64,000 bases of DNA. Origin: Vibrio ziniensis (lineage in GTDB: Bacteria > Pseudomonadota > Gammaproteobacteria > Enterobacterales > Vibrionaceae). Shown here in pieces: positions 37,013-44,597 of the stretch (its first letter is position 1; every line of letters starts with the position of its first letter). The stretch is from contig NZ_CP049331.1 of the NCBI RefSeq assembly GCF_011064285.1, positions 1,116,001 through 1,180,000 on the forward strand. The letters are read 5' to 3'. The translations under genes were made by a program, and so were the position numbers. Under the pieces are notes generated by a model. That model ran no database searches. It was not told the origin of the DNA and was given only the letters and a program-made list of their open reading frames with translations.

Positions 37013-38007
37013 TAATTCTTCAGCCATTTTTACAACCTGATCTTGGTTTAATGATGTTTAAGCCTGGCAAAACTCTGTTGAGCGAGTTGGTAAAGATGAG
37101 CCAAGGGAACCGGCTCATTGTTATGCCTCTACCCGAAGAGTTGGTTAATGTACCAAGCGGCAAAGTTAGCCGTTCGGTGATTCCGGATAGTTCAAAATCG
37201 CTAGTGGACGATATACGTTTACTCGAGTTCTTTAACCATATTGATGTTCAAAAGCGACTTGGTAGCTTTAAGCATTGGTTAGAGCGCATCCCACATTGCC
37301 AACTTTCAGATGGAGAGTATTGTGACAAAAACTTAACCGTCCTCGATAATGCCGTTCGTGTTTGTTGGCATCATGACAACCAAGAACGAAAAAGCAGGAG
37401 TATTGAAACGGAATCCATTGCTCAACGTAATGTGCTTGTTTGGGGATTGGAAAGTGTGAGGTCTCAGCTTCGGTTGGATAGGCATATCTCATTACCTGAG
37501 CTTTGCTGGTGGAGTGTCGTGAATGGTGTTTACGAACACTTGCCACAATCGATAGTTGATGATGTGTTTGGTGTGAAGAAAAAGCCAGATACCAACGGGT
37601 TAGTTATCCGCAGAGAAAGCGATGAACGTTTCGAATTGAACTCAAAAGCGATTCTGAAAGAACGTGCCGGTGCAGTTAAGTTGATTGTTGATGACGAGCC
37701 ACCAGCTATGTTCATGTCCAGACCGAAAGAGATTACCTGGCAAAGTGAAAGGTACTTAAAGTTCGTCCGTTCTCTGCCATGCGTAGTGACTGGAAAAACA
37801 GAGGGGGTAGTGGCTCATCACTTAATCGGTCACGGAGAGGGGAAGATGGGTGCTAAAACTCACGACCTTTTCACTATGCCCCTAAATGCAGACGAGCACC
37901 GAAAGTTTCACGATGATCCAAAAGGTTGGGAATCTAAGCATGGTTCTCAGTTGTTTTATGTGAAGCAGACGATTAAGAAGGCGTTGGAATTGGGGGCGTT
38001 GAGTTAA
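36958..38007 (+). CDS. DUF968 phage protein
   Basis: 349 residues. The last 90 match DUF968, known from E. coli prophage YdfU: VRSLPCVVTGKTEGVVAHHLIGHGEGKMG and HDLFTMPLNADEHRKFHDD, an HNH-like arrangement of His and Asp residues. A nuclease or recombination role is suspected but unproven. ATG 36958 has a strong AAGGAG, so the 55-base overlap with the antirepressor gene is accepted. A decayed copy of its 3' end lies at about 40664-40848. Confidence 0.8.
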   Translation: MATEEVDRHWAFKGGSCVIILQPFLQPDLGLMMFKPGKTLLSELVKMSQGNRLIVMPLPEELVNVPSGKVSRSVIPDSSKSLVDDIRLLEFFNHIDVQKRLGSFKHWLERIPHCQLSDGEYCDKNLTVLDNAVRVCWHHDNQERKSRSIETESIAQRNVLVWGLESVRSQLRLDRHISLPELCWWSVVNGVYEHLPQSIVDDVFGVKKKPDTNGLVIRRESDERFELNSKAILKERAGAVKLIVDDEPPAMFMSRPKEITWQSERYLKFVRSLPCVVTGKTEGVVAHHLIGHGEGKMGAKTHDLFTMPLNADEHRKFHDDPKGWESKHGSQLFYVKQTIKKALELGALS

Positions 38008-38253
38008 TTTCTCTACGCTAATAACCCCTCATATAGTTCGATAACGTTTAATTCTTTTTATGCCCATTACCTACTTTTCAAATTGTGAGTAGTTTATACA
38101 GATACTTTCTATATTTGATCAATGTCTAATACTCATAACTCTTAAATAAAACAATGTTTTATGCCTATTATTAAATGTGCAATTATGAATTATACGGAAC
38201 TGGTTTTATAGAAAGGTTCTGTATAAGAACTGTTATGTTTTAATAGGATAGTT

Positions 38254-39771
38254 ATGAGTTGTATTGAACAATTATCTGAAGATGCAAAGCAAAGTCTTTT
38301 TGCATCAGTGTTTACCGAAAACTACTTCTTTTGGGTAGGTTCAGGTTTTTCTTATAATTTTGGATATGGGAGTTGGGGGGATGTTCTTGTAGAGATAAGC
38401 AAGAAAATTGGGTATCCATTAGTATTGGATTTGAGCAATCCTCTTAAAGCAGCAGAACTGCTTTTCTCTTTTGCTAGAACTCACCACAATTATTCCGAAT
38501 ATGAGTTTAATTCGCTTGTATCAGAGGCTCTATTAGACCTCAAAAAGGATACCGCTGATCCAAGTTGGATACGACGTTTCAGAGCACTTGCTCCTAACAT
38601 GATAGTCACCACTAACTGGGATAATGTACTCGAAAATATCTTTGATGGATTAGCTAATGTCGTTGTTAGAAAAGACTCGTGTCCTAAAGTCACCAGCAAT
38701 GGAAAAAATATATTCAAAATTCACGGAGATCTAGGTCGTCCAGATTCAATAGTCGTGACCCAAAGTCAGTACTTTTCGTTTCAACGTGAAGACACTTATT
38801 TGAATCGTAAGATTTACACTCTATTCTCGGAAGCATCTCCGATATTTATCGGCTACAGCTTAACGGACCCAAATATCGGCTTTCTCTATGATGAAGTTTA
38901 CGCCGATTTGGGTGAAGAGAAGCCTCCCGCGTTTATGATTGTTTACCCAAGTGTAAGTGACAATGTGTTGGAAGAGTCTCGCTTACTATTCCAAGATAAA
39001 AACATATTTATCATAAAAGCCGAAATAGGTGAGTTTCTTGAAGATCTTGCTAAAGAATATACAGAGTACAAAAAATCAAATAAGCGATTCTTAATCCAAT
39101 ACAAAAATATTGAAAAGCGCTTGAGGGAGCTCTCTACAAAAATCGTAGAAAATAAGCCTATAACTAATGAAGATATTCTCAATAGCTTCAACAATAAGGA
39201 GTCTCGAGATCAAGCGATTTCTGCACTAGTCGAAATCTTATCTTATCCGGTACTTTATAAAGAGTTTGGCGGTGAATTACTACAACCCGAAAATAGAATG
39301 TCATATAGAGAGATTGACCAGTTCATTCAAGCTGTTGTCACTATCTCTAATAAAAGTCATTATCCTTCTGAAGAGGTTCGTGACCAGTTTCACATGTCGG
39401 TTCTAAAGGCATGTTCAAAAACAGATGGCGTATGGGATTTTTATACAGCTAGTAAGCCTTTCATGAATATTTTAAGAATATCTCCATTTCCAGATTCGCC
39501 AGTTTTTGAACCTAGAATCCTTCATATTATTGATATTCTACGTTGGTCGGCACCATCAGAGCGCGGTAAATGTTGGTCAACTTGGCGCACCTTTTGTGAC
39601 TATTTAGAATGGCTATCTAATAGTGACATTGATGCAATGCTCAAGCACTTGGAAGCTGATGATAAACGCAATATGAGATCTTCAGACATTCGTTGGTTGG
39701 AGAAGCTAAAAACTAGTAAGCATTGTAGTGAAGATCTCAAATTGAGAATTGATGAACTAATTAAAACATAA
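38254..39771 (+). CDS. SIR2-domain protein, probable anti-phage defence, integron cassette gene
   Basis: 505 residues. N-terminal SIR2-like domain (about 15-260): VGSGFS (29-33) nucleotide loop, TTNWDN (119-124), catalytic-type H157 in FKIHGDLG, and GYSLTDPN (200-207). The C-terminal 240 residues are helical and unrecognised. SIR2 proteins in defence systems degrade NAD+ on phage infection; this fold and the prophage/integron setting point the same way, but activity is inferred. Its TAA stop is the first three bases of an attC site, exactly as in Vibrio integron cassettes. AT-rich compared with the phage genes. Confidence 0.85.
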   Translation: MSCIEQLSEDAKQSLFASVFTENYFFWVGSGFSYNFGYGSWGDVLVEISKKIGYPLVLDLSNPLKAAELLFSFARTHHNYSEYEFNSLVSEALLDLKKDTADPSWIRRFRALAPNMIVTTNWDNVLENIFDGLANVVVRKDSCPKVTSNGKNIFKIHGDLGRPDSIVVTQSQYFSFQREDTYLNRKIYTLFSEASPIFIGYSLTDPNIGFLYDEVYADLGEEKPPAFMIVYPSVSDNVLEESRLLFQDKNIFIIKAEIGEFLEDLAKEYTEYKKSNKRFLIQYKNIEKRLRELSTKIVENKPITNEDILNSFNNKESRDQAISALVEILSYPVLYKEFGGELLQPENRMSYREIDQFIQAVVTISNKSHYPSEEVRDQFHMSVLKACSKTDGVWDFYTASKPFMNILRISPFPDSPVFEPRILHIIDILRWSAPSERGKCWSTWRTFCDYLEWLSNSDIDAMLKHLEADDKRNMRSSDIRWLEKLKTSKHCSEDLKLRIDELIKT

Positions 39772-39888
39772 CAAACGCTTCAAGAGGGACAGCCAACGCG
39801 TGGCATTTTTATAATGCGTTGGTTTTTGTGATTACGGTGTTATGCGGAAAGTTGGTAGTAGCGTTGGCTGCCCCTTAAGCGGGCGTTA
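39769..39888 (+). repeat. integron attC site (Vibrio VCR-like), essentially complete
   Basis: Starts TAACAAACGC and ends GGGCGTTA, about 120 bases, the size of Vibrio chromosomal-integron repeats. The outer arms 39777-39799 and 39861-39880 are complementary except for a few extra bases on the left arm, the strand asymmetry expected of attC. The inner boxes read CCAACGC and GCGTTGG. IntI recombines such sites as folded bottom-strand DNA. No integrase intI lies in the window. Confidence 0.9.
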
Positions 39889-39903
39889 TATTTAAAGGAG
39901 GCT

Positions 39904-40554
39904 ATGTTGAAATATTGTACAAATTGTCAAACTGAATTTGGTGAAAATCATAAGTTTTGTTCTGGGTGCGGTACCCCTAGAAACTCATCTGGACATGTTA
40001 TTCATTCAGGTGAGCAAAGCGTAAATGCAATTGGCTCAGAGATTAATAATAGTAATATCCATATTGGTGATAATATTAACAATTCGAACAATATTGACCC
40101 TGAATTACTTAATCTCAAGCGTGAGTTTGTAAATCTACCATGGACAAGAGATGGTGCTTTAGCCAAAAGTTCTACATTTAAAAAGCTCGGCACTTGGGGA
40201 AGTTTAGCTAGCATAATAGGTTTGTTCATGCCTTTTTTTACAACCAGCTTATCCTCCATACAGCCAGTTGTTGTTCTACTCTTTGGTATTTTCTTTTCGA
40301 TGCTGATCTTAAGTATGGTGCTTCCTCGCAGAAGGTTTGAGCATTTGAGTGGGTTAAAAAACTTAGAAATAGGTACCTCTGGCAAAATCTATATCACAAA
40401 AATATTCGCTGAGTGCCCATGGTGTGGCTCTGAAATGAAATTAAGAATGGTTGGACCCAAAAACCAGAGAGAGCACCTATTAATGTGCACTCGCAACCCC
40501 TCACAGCATAAAATTATCTTTGATCCGACAGCACTTCCAGATATCGAAAAATAA
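39904..40554 (+). CDS. double zinc-ribbon membrane protein, integron cassette gene
   Basis: 216 residues: N-terminal zinc ribbon (CTNC at 5-8, CSGC at about 19-22), an Asn/Ile-rich stretch (EINNSNIHIGDNINNSNN), two membrane helices (about 95-115 and 118-140), and a C-terminal cytosolic part with a second cysteine pair (ECPWCGSEM) and LLMCTRNPS. Starts 16 bases after the attC end with AAAGGAGG, the normal position for a cassette gene, and is followed by a truncated attC. Function unknown. Confidence 0.75.
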   Translation: MLKYCTNCQTEFGENHKFCSGCGTPRNSSGHVIHSGEQSVNAIGSEINNSNIHIGDNINNSNNIDPELLNLKREFVNLPWTRDGALAKSSTFKKLGTWGSLASIIGLFMPFFTTSLSSIQPVVVLLFGIFFSMLILSMVLPRRRFEHLSGLKNLEIGTSGKIYITKIFAECPWCGSEMKLRMVGPKNQREHLLMCTRNPSQHKIIFDPTALPDIEK

Positions 40555-40557
40555 ATA

Positions 40558-40662
40558 TAACAAGCAATTTAAGAGGGATTCACAACGCTTGGTATTCTGT
40601 ATTCCACCGTTGGGGGTCGTGTTTAAGTTGCAATGTTTAGGTTCTGTGGCAGCGTTGTTAAC
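40558..40662 (+). repeat. truncated integron attC site
   Basis: Begins TAACAAGCAATTTAAGAGGG and CACAACGCTTGG, the left half of an attC, four bases after the zinc-ribbon gene stop. The complementary right arm begins as GCGTTGT (40652-40658) and then breaks off into sequence matching the DUF968 gene, so the last 20 or so bases including the crossover end are lost. Confidence 0.8.
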
Positions 40663-40663
40663 A

Positions 40664-40848
40664 GCAGTATTCATGGTGAGACCGATAGAGATTACCTAGG
40701 AAAATTAAAAGTACTTAGCGTACATTCTCTGCCTAGTGTAATTGCAGCAAATTTCATGTCGGTCTAAACGCTTGGAAAGTCAAGCATAACCCCAACTGTC
40801 GTATGTGAACAGACTATTAAGATAGCATGGGAGTTGAGTGTGTTGTAG
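40664..40848 (+). pseudogene. decayed, internally deleted copy of the DUF968 gene 3' end
   Basis: Aligns by eye with 37699-38007: ATTCATGGTGAGACCGATAG here against GTTCATGTCCAGACCGAAAG there, both continuing with GAGATTACCT; and GTGAACAGACTATTAAGATA against GTGAAGCAGACGATTAAGAA near the end. About 120 central bases are missing and small indels destroy the frame. It marks the right edge of the SIR2/zinc-ribbon insertion. Confidence 0.85.
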
Positions 40849-40875
40849 ATATCAAGTTAATGAAGCTTATAATAC

Positions 40876-41943
40876 CTATTGTCTTATTTCGGTGTTTGCT
40901 TCAATTAAAGTGACCTCTCGTAAACCAAGAATCTCTTTACTTGGGATTACATCATCTGTTAGACCAAGAGAATGAAGTCTACAACCTGGTAGTTGAGGGA
41001 ATTTCTCAATTTCACTCATAACCTGATTCATCCATATACTGGACTGTCCAAGTTGCTGAAGCAGGTAATTCATTACTACCATAAGGCCGAATAGACGTTG
41101 TCTACTGTTATCGTCTAAAGCTACTCTATCGAAGTAAGGATTATTTTCTGGCACAGGCAGTATGTAATTAGCCTTCTGGTTCCATATACGGCTATGGTGT
41201 GCACAACGGTTTCGAAGTAGATTCATACTCATAAGCCATGAACCTAGAATGTTAGGGGCTTTGTGGTGATCTAGACCTAAGCGTTTACAAATTCGCATTC
41301 GATATGAGTCATTTAACATACCGAAATACTTCGAAAGTGTACCGAAATCCCACGCTTCAATAACAACCCAAAACGGCATGGATTTTTTAGTTCTTTTATG
41401 CCATTCAATGCAGTCTTCACGACAACGGCTTATTAACTTATAGTGGTTGGCTATCCACTTGTCCCAATCAGATTCGCTTCCTCTTTTATTGAGGTGTTTA
41501 GGGTTTATATAAGTTGGGTCACACCATGCCATGGGATCCGGAATGAAGTTTCCTGTACCAACTTCTTTTGTATGGCCTTTACCTATCTCATGGGCTATTA
41601 AAGAACGAATGTGTACTTCGATTCTTTCAAGAGCATCCATTATCAAAACGCGAAGTTTCTTATCGAATAAATATAAATTGAATACTTTGTTGAATGAGGT
41701 GCCTGGAAGGAAATCATTTTTGCGTTTAGGGGTGCGCATAACATCGCATATTTCTAAGGAACCACAAGGCTTTTTGATAAACTTCCTACAAGAATAACTA
41801 AATCCACTTAGGCGATAATACCCAACTTGAGCAAGTTTACGTTTTGCGCGTTCATCGCTCTCGATCGTCATTCCTCGAACATTAAGAATGTCCAGCAATT
41901 CATCGTAAGATTTGTATTCCTTTGGTGGTGCCAACGCTTCCAT
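40876..41943 (-). CDS. Abi_2 (AbiD/AbiF-like) abortive infection protein, HEPN RNase
   Basis: 355 residues of the Abi_2 family: N-terminal YKSYDELLDILNVRGM and KLAQVGYYRLSGFSY, then a HEPN-type helical core with the motif R244-N-R-C-A-H249-H in NLLRNRCAHHSRIWN, fitting the R-x4-H RNase signature. Such proteins abort phage infection or act as RNase toxins. It is opposite in strand to its neighbours. A GC-rich double hairpin immediately upstream probably is its cognate small RNA. No attC adjoins it. Confidence 0.88.
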   Translation of the reverse strand: MEALAPPKEYKSYDELLDILNVRGMTIESDERAKRKLAQVGYYRLSGFSYSCRKFIKKPCGSLEICDVMRTPKRKNDFLPGTSFNKVFNLYLFDKKLRVLIMDALERIEVHIRSLIAHEIGKGHTKEVGTGNFIPDPMAWCDPTYINPKHLNKRGSESDWDKWIANHYKLISRCREDCIEWHKRTKKSMPFWVVIEAWDFGTLSKYFGMLNDSYRMRICKRLGLDHHKAPNILGSWLMSMNLLRNRCAHHSRIWNQKANYILPVPENNPYFDRVALDDNSRQRLFGLMVVMNYLLQQLGQSSIWMNQVMSEIEKFPQLPGCRLHSLGLTDDVIPSKEILGLREVTLIEANTEIRQ

Positions 41944-41969
41944 GAGTATTATAATTATATAGGCGATAT

Positions 41970-42032
41970 AAAAAGAACGCCCAGCCTTGAAAACAAAGTA
42001 GTTGTTGCTACTTCGAGAACAGGGGACTGGGC
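41970..42032 (-). ncRNA. structured RNA upstream of the Abi_2 gene (AbiF-RNA-like candidate)
   Basis: On the minus strand GCCCAG (42032-42027) pairs with CTGGGC (41984-41979), enclosing a second stem AAGTAG/CTACTT (42013-42008 with 42001-41996) over a six-base loop; GTTCTTTTT follows, as after a terminator. It ends 26 bases before the abi start. A conserved 'abiF' RNA motif upstream of abiF genes has been described and proposed as an RNA antitoxin; the position and size fit, but the consensus was not compared. Confidence 0.55.
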
Positions 42033-42059
42033 ACTGTTGGACAAAGTATGGATTGGTAA

Positions 42060-42458
42060 ATGGTTAAATTCAATGCATTGACATTTTTTATAACTTGTGA
42101 TTTGGCTGGGTTCTTGGTTTTTTAGTGTCTACATGTAGTGTTTATTTTCATCTCGTGCACAATATATTGTGTGCATGAGTGTTTTTTGTTCAATTGGGGG
42201 AAAGTGCTAAATTATTTTCGCCTTGTGTGTAAGTTGTGGGTAATTTTTTATGCACAGGTTTATGCACAAGCATTGCACCTCCCAATTTATTAGCAGATCC
42301 TGACACAAAGTCCTGACCATTTATACTTTTAATTATAAAGCTATCTACTGTTCATGTAAGTTGCATTCGTTCACAATTGTTCGATTAGTTTGTAGTGCTC
42401 TAATTGTTGCAATGTTACTGTTTTCATATGGTATTTGTTCATTTGAAAAGAGGTTGCC
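42060..42458. other. gene-free AT-rich stretch with TGCAC-type repeats
   Basis: About 400 bases without a gene. It holds a 14-base perfect palindrome CACAATATATTGTG (42158-42171), two direct copies of TATGCACA (42249-42256 and 42261-42268), and further TGCAC words at 42155 and 42272. Possibly a regulatory or iteron-like cluster; nothing identified. Confidence 0.4.
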
Positions 42459-42822
42459 ATGCTTAAGTAAGTCGCTTATTTAGTATTGGTGGTTCCGTTT
42501 GCAGTTACAGCGGATTTTGTTCTCCCAATGGACTTTGACGGGAGTGAAGCCCAAAAGGCAAAAGTTACTCAATTGATCAAAGATACCCTTCGTCATGACT
42601 ACTGAGAAAAAATCAATATGTGTAATGACACAACTTTACGCATTATGGAACAGAAAAAATGTCAAACAATTCAAACGAGCTACCCAAGCTGAAAATAGAA
42701 AGGTTATGGATAGAGTTGTCCAAGACTACTGCAAAGGGATGATAGATCTTTGTAATTACTCCAACATCATGATGATGTATCAAGAGAACGAAAAGGCCAG
42801 TAAACAAGAGTTGAGTTGGTAG
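42459..42822 (+). pseudogene. broken gene for a small exported protein
   Basis: An ATG with AGAGG six bases upstream opens a frame with MLK, a TAA at codon 4, then a signal-peptide-like run (VAYLVLVVPFAVTA) and DFVLPMDFDGSEAQKAKV, a second stop (TGA) at codon 49, then INMCNDTTLRIME. The sense then moves to another frame near 42650 (KNVKQFKRATQAENRKVMDR ... DYCKGMIDLCNYSNIMMMY). So two nonsense codons and a frameshift have broken a gene of about 120 codons. The last part alone (42595-42822) is open but probably not functional. Confidence 0.6.
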
Positions 42823-42825
42823 CAC

Positions 42826-44058
42826 ATGGAATATAAAGAAAATTATGTAGTTAAAGGACTGTTTGATACTTCAATTCATTTTGATTCGACAGAGCAATTA
42901 GGTATATATGTGGAAGGTGAATTAGAGAACTTTACATCTATCAGTAAAACTTATAAAGGTCAGCTTACACCAATAAACAATATAATAAATCATCTAACTA
43001 ATTTGAAACTTCAAATAAGTTTTATTTTACAAGATATTGCAGCTGAAAGACCGATTAATCCGAGTCATCGTAATAATGTACAAGCTAATATAAATACATT
43101 ATCCAGCATGTGGGCTCCTCACGGCCATTCTGTTTTCGAAAGGCTAAAGTATGTTTATGACGAATATAACGTAGCAGGAGTCCAGTCCTTCTGGCCGAAT
43201 GTTATAGGAGGGTTTCAACAGCCTGGCAACCATTTACAAATGATGGGAGCGTTAGCTGCTTATGATTACTTGCGTGAAAGAAAAAGCATTACAGAATTAT
43301 CTAATTCCGATCGTGATTTTATAGAACAGAACTATACAAATGCGATTGAAAAAGGAAATGAGTTAGAAGAAACCAGGAAGTCTTTAGAAAAAAGAGCCAT
43401 AAATTGGGAAGCTGAATGCCAGAAGTCATGGAGTGATTGGGAACATGAATGTAACGATATTTGGGCGTCTCTTACTAGCCAAAAGAACTCTGAATGGGAA
43501 AGTGATAGATCGATTTATGAAGCAGAGCATGATGAGTCTATTGAAGCAGCAAAAAAGAAAATTAGTGAGTTAGAAGCTACTTATCAAGAGCATCTCAAAT
43601 TAGAAAAGCCAGCACAGTATTGGTCTAATACCGCTGATAAGTATAGCAACCATAGTTTCCTATATGGTGTGCTGCTTTCAGCTTTTGTCTTCGTAGGTCT
43701 CGTTGTGTTTTTTATCTTCTACCGCAATTTTCTCGAAGGGCATGAGTTAGGCATTCAACTGGATACTATAAAGGGCGTAGTTTTGTTTGTAACAGGAATC
43801 GCCGTTTATGGATTTTTCTTAAGAGTTTTGGCCAAGTTGTTCATGAGTACCACTCATCTCCAAAGAGACGCTGAAGAGCGAGCGCAACTAACGTATTTCT
43901 ATCTAGCCCTGATCAAAGATGGTGCTATTGATGAAAAGTCCCGTGACATTGTAATTCAATCGTTGTTTAGCCGTACAGAAACCGGGTTAATTAGTGGAGA
44001 CTCTTCTCCGACTATGCCTGCAATGGATGTTTTGAAGAATATAAAGATCGGTAGTTAA
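42826..44058 (+). CDS. coiled-coil membrane protein (DUF6161-like)
   Basis: 410 residues: N-terminal alpha/beta part, then a long coiled coil (about 165-260) with regularly spaced Trp (WEAEC, WSDWEHEC, WASL, WESD), the motif LEKPAQYWSNTADKY, two membrane helices (about 278-300 and 315-338) and a C-terminal helical domain. This layout resembles DUF6161 membrane proteins found in mobile islands; the family name is from memory. Function unknown; a membrane effector role in defence is possible by context. Three bases after the broken gene. Confidence 0.6.
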   Translation: MEYKENYVVKGLFDTSIHFDSTEQLGIYVEGELENFTSISKTYKGQLTPINNIINHLTNLKLQISFILQDIAAERPINPSHRNNVQANINTLSSMWAPHGHSVFERLKYVYDEYNVAGVQSFWPNVIGGFQQPGNHLQMMGALAAYDYLRERKSITELSNSDRDFIEQNYTNAIEKGNELEETRKSLEKRAINWEAECQKSWSDWEHECNDIWASLTSQKNSEWESDRSIYEAEHDESIEAAKKKISELEATYQEHLKLEKPAQYWSNTADKYSNHSFLYGVLLSAFVFVGLVVFFIFYRNFLEGHELGIQLDTIKGVVLFVTGIAVYGFFLRVLAKLFMSTTHLQRDAEERAQLTYFYLALIKDGAIDEKSRDIVIQSLFSRTETGLISGDSSPTMPAMDVLKNIKIGS

Positions 44059-44100
44059 CCACGTATAATAAATAGGGGTAAATTGAGGAGCATTCTTGTC

Positions 44101-44442
44101 ATGAAAACTTTCTTTACTATTGTCTCTTTTATTAGTTGCTCGTCTTTCGCATATGATCCATACGACTGTTTGTCTGATGTTTCGAAAATAGATAAGACTA
44201 TCCCAATTGGCCTGGCATCTGAGCTCTGCTCTGGTGCATGGTCAGAAGCCCCTGCATCTTGCTACATAGGCGCTTCGCTAATTGATGAAGAGATACCTCG
44301 CTTCTTAGCAATCAAATTGTGCTCAGGCTCTGTTGATGCAGAGAGAACTTTAAAGTGTTACGCAAAAAGTGCAGACACTGAACTAAATCGAGGTTTGGCT
44401 GTTACTCTTTGTGGTGTAAATAAGCGTAATGAGATTCTATAG
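44101..44442 (+). CDS. exported cysteine-repeat protein
   Basis: 113 residues with a signal peptide (MKTFFTIVSFISCSSFA). The mature protein is three imperfect repeats of about 30 residues, each opening with a cysteine (DCLSD, SCYIG, KCYAK) and ending near GLA or FLA ... LC-x-G (ASELCSG, AIKLCSG, AVTLCG), so six cysteines could form one disulfide per repeat. No family recognised. GAGGAG precedes; a TTG at 44083 is not needed. Confidence 0.55.
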   Translation: MKTFFTIVSFISCSSFAYDPYDCLSDVSKIDKTIPIGLASELCSGAWSEAPASCYIGASLIDEEIPRFLAIKLCSGSVDAERTLKCYAKSADTELNRGLAVTLCGVNKRNEIL

Positions 44443-44597
44443 CTAGTTTAGTGAAGAGTTTAAGTGTGATTCCAAACGCCTGATGCTTTCGATTTGAAGC
44501 TGAATTTTGTGATCTGCAAACAATATGCTGAGCTAGATAGTTACATTATTACCATCTTGATTAAGCAACTATGATTTCTTTAGTTTAGGTACTAAAA

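Noticed and set aside
41827..42081. 84-codon + strand frame across the Abi_2 start
   Set aside because: Opposite strand to the Abi gene and its leader RNA; no family and no ribosome site.
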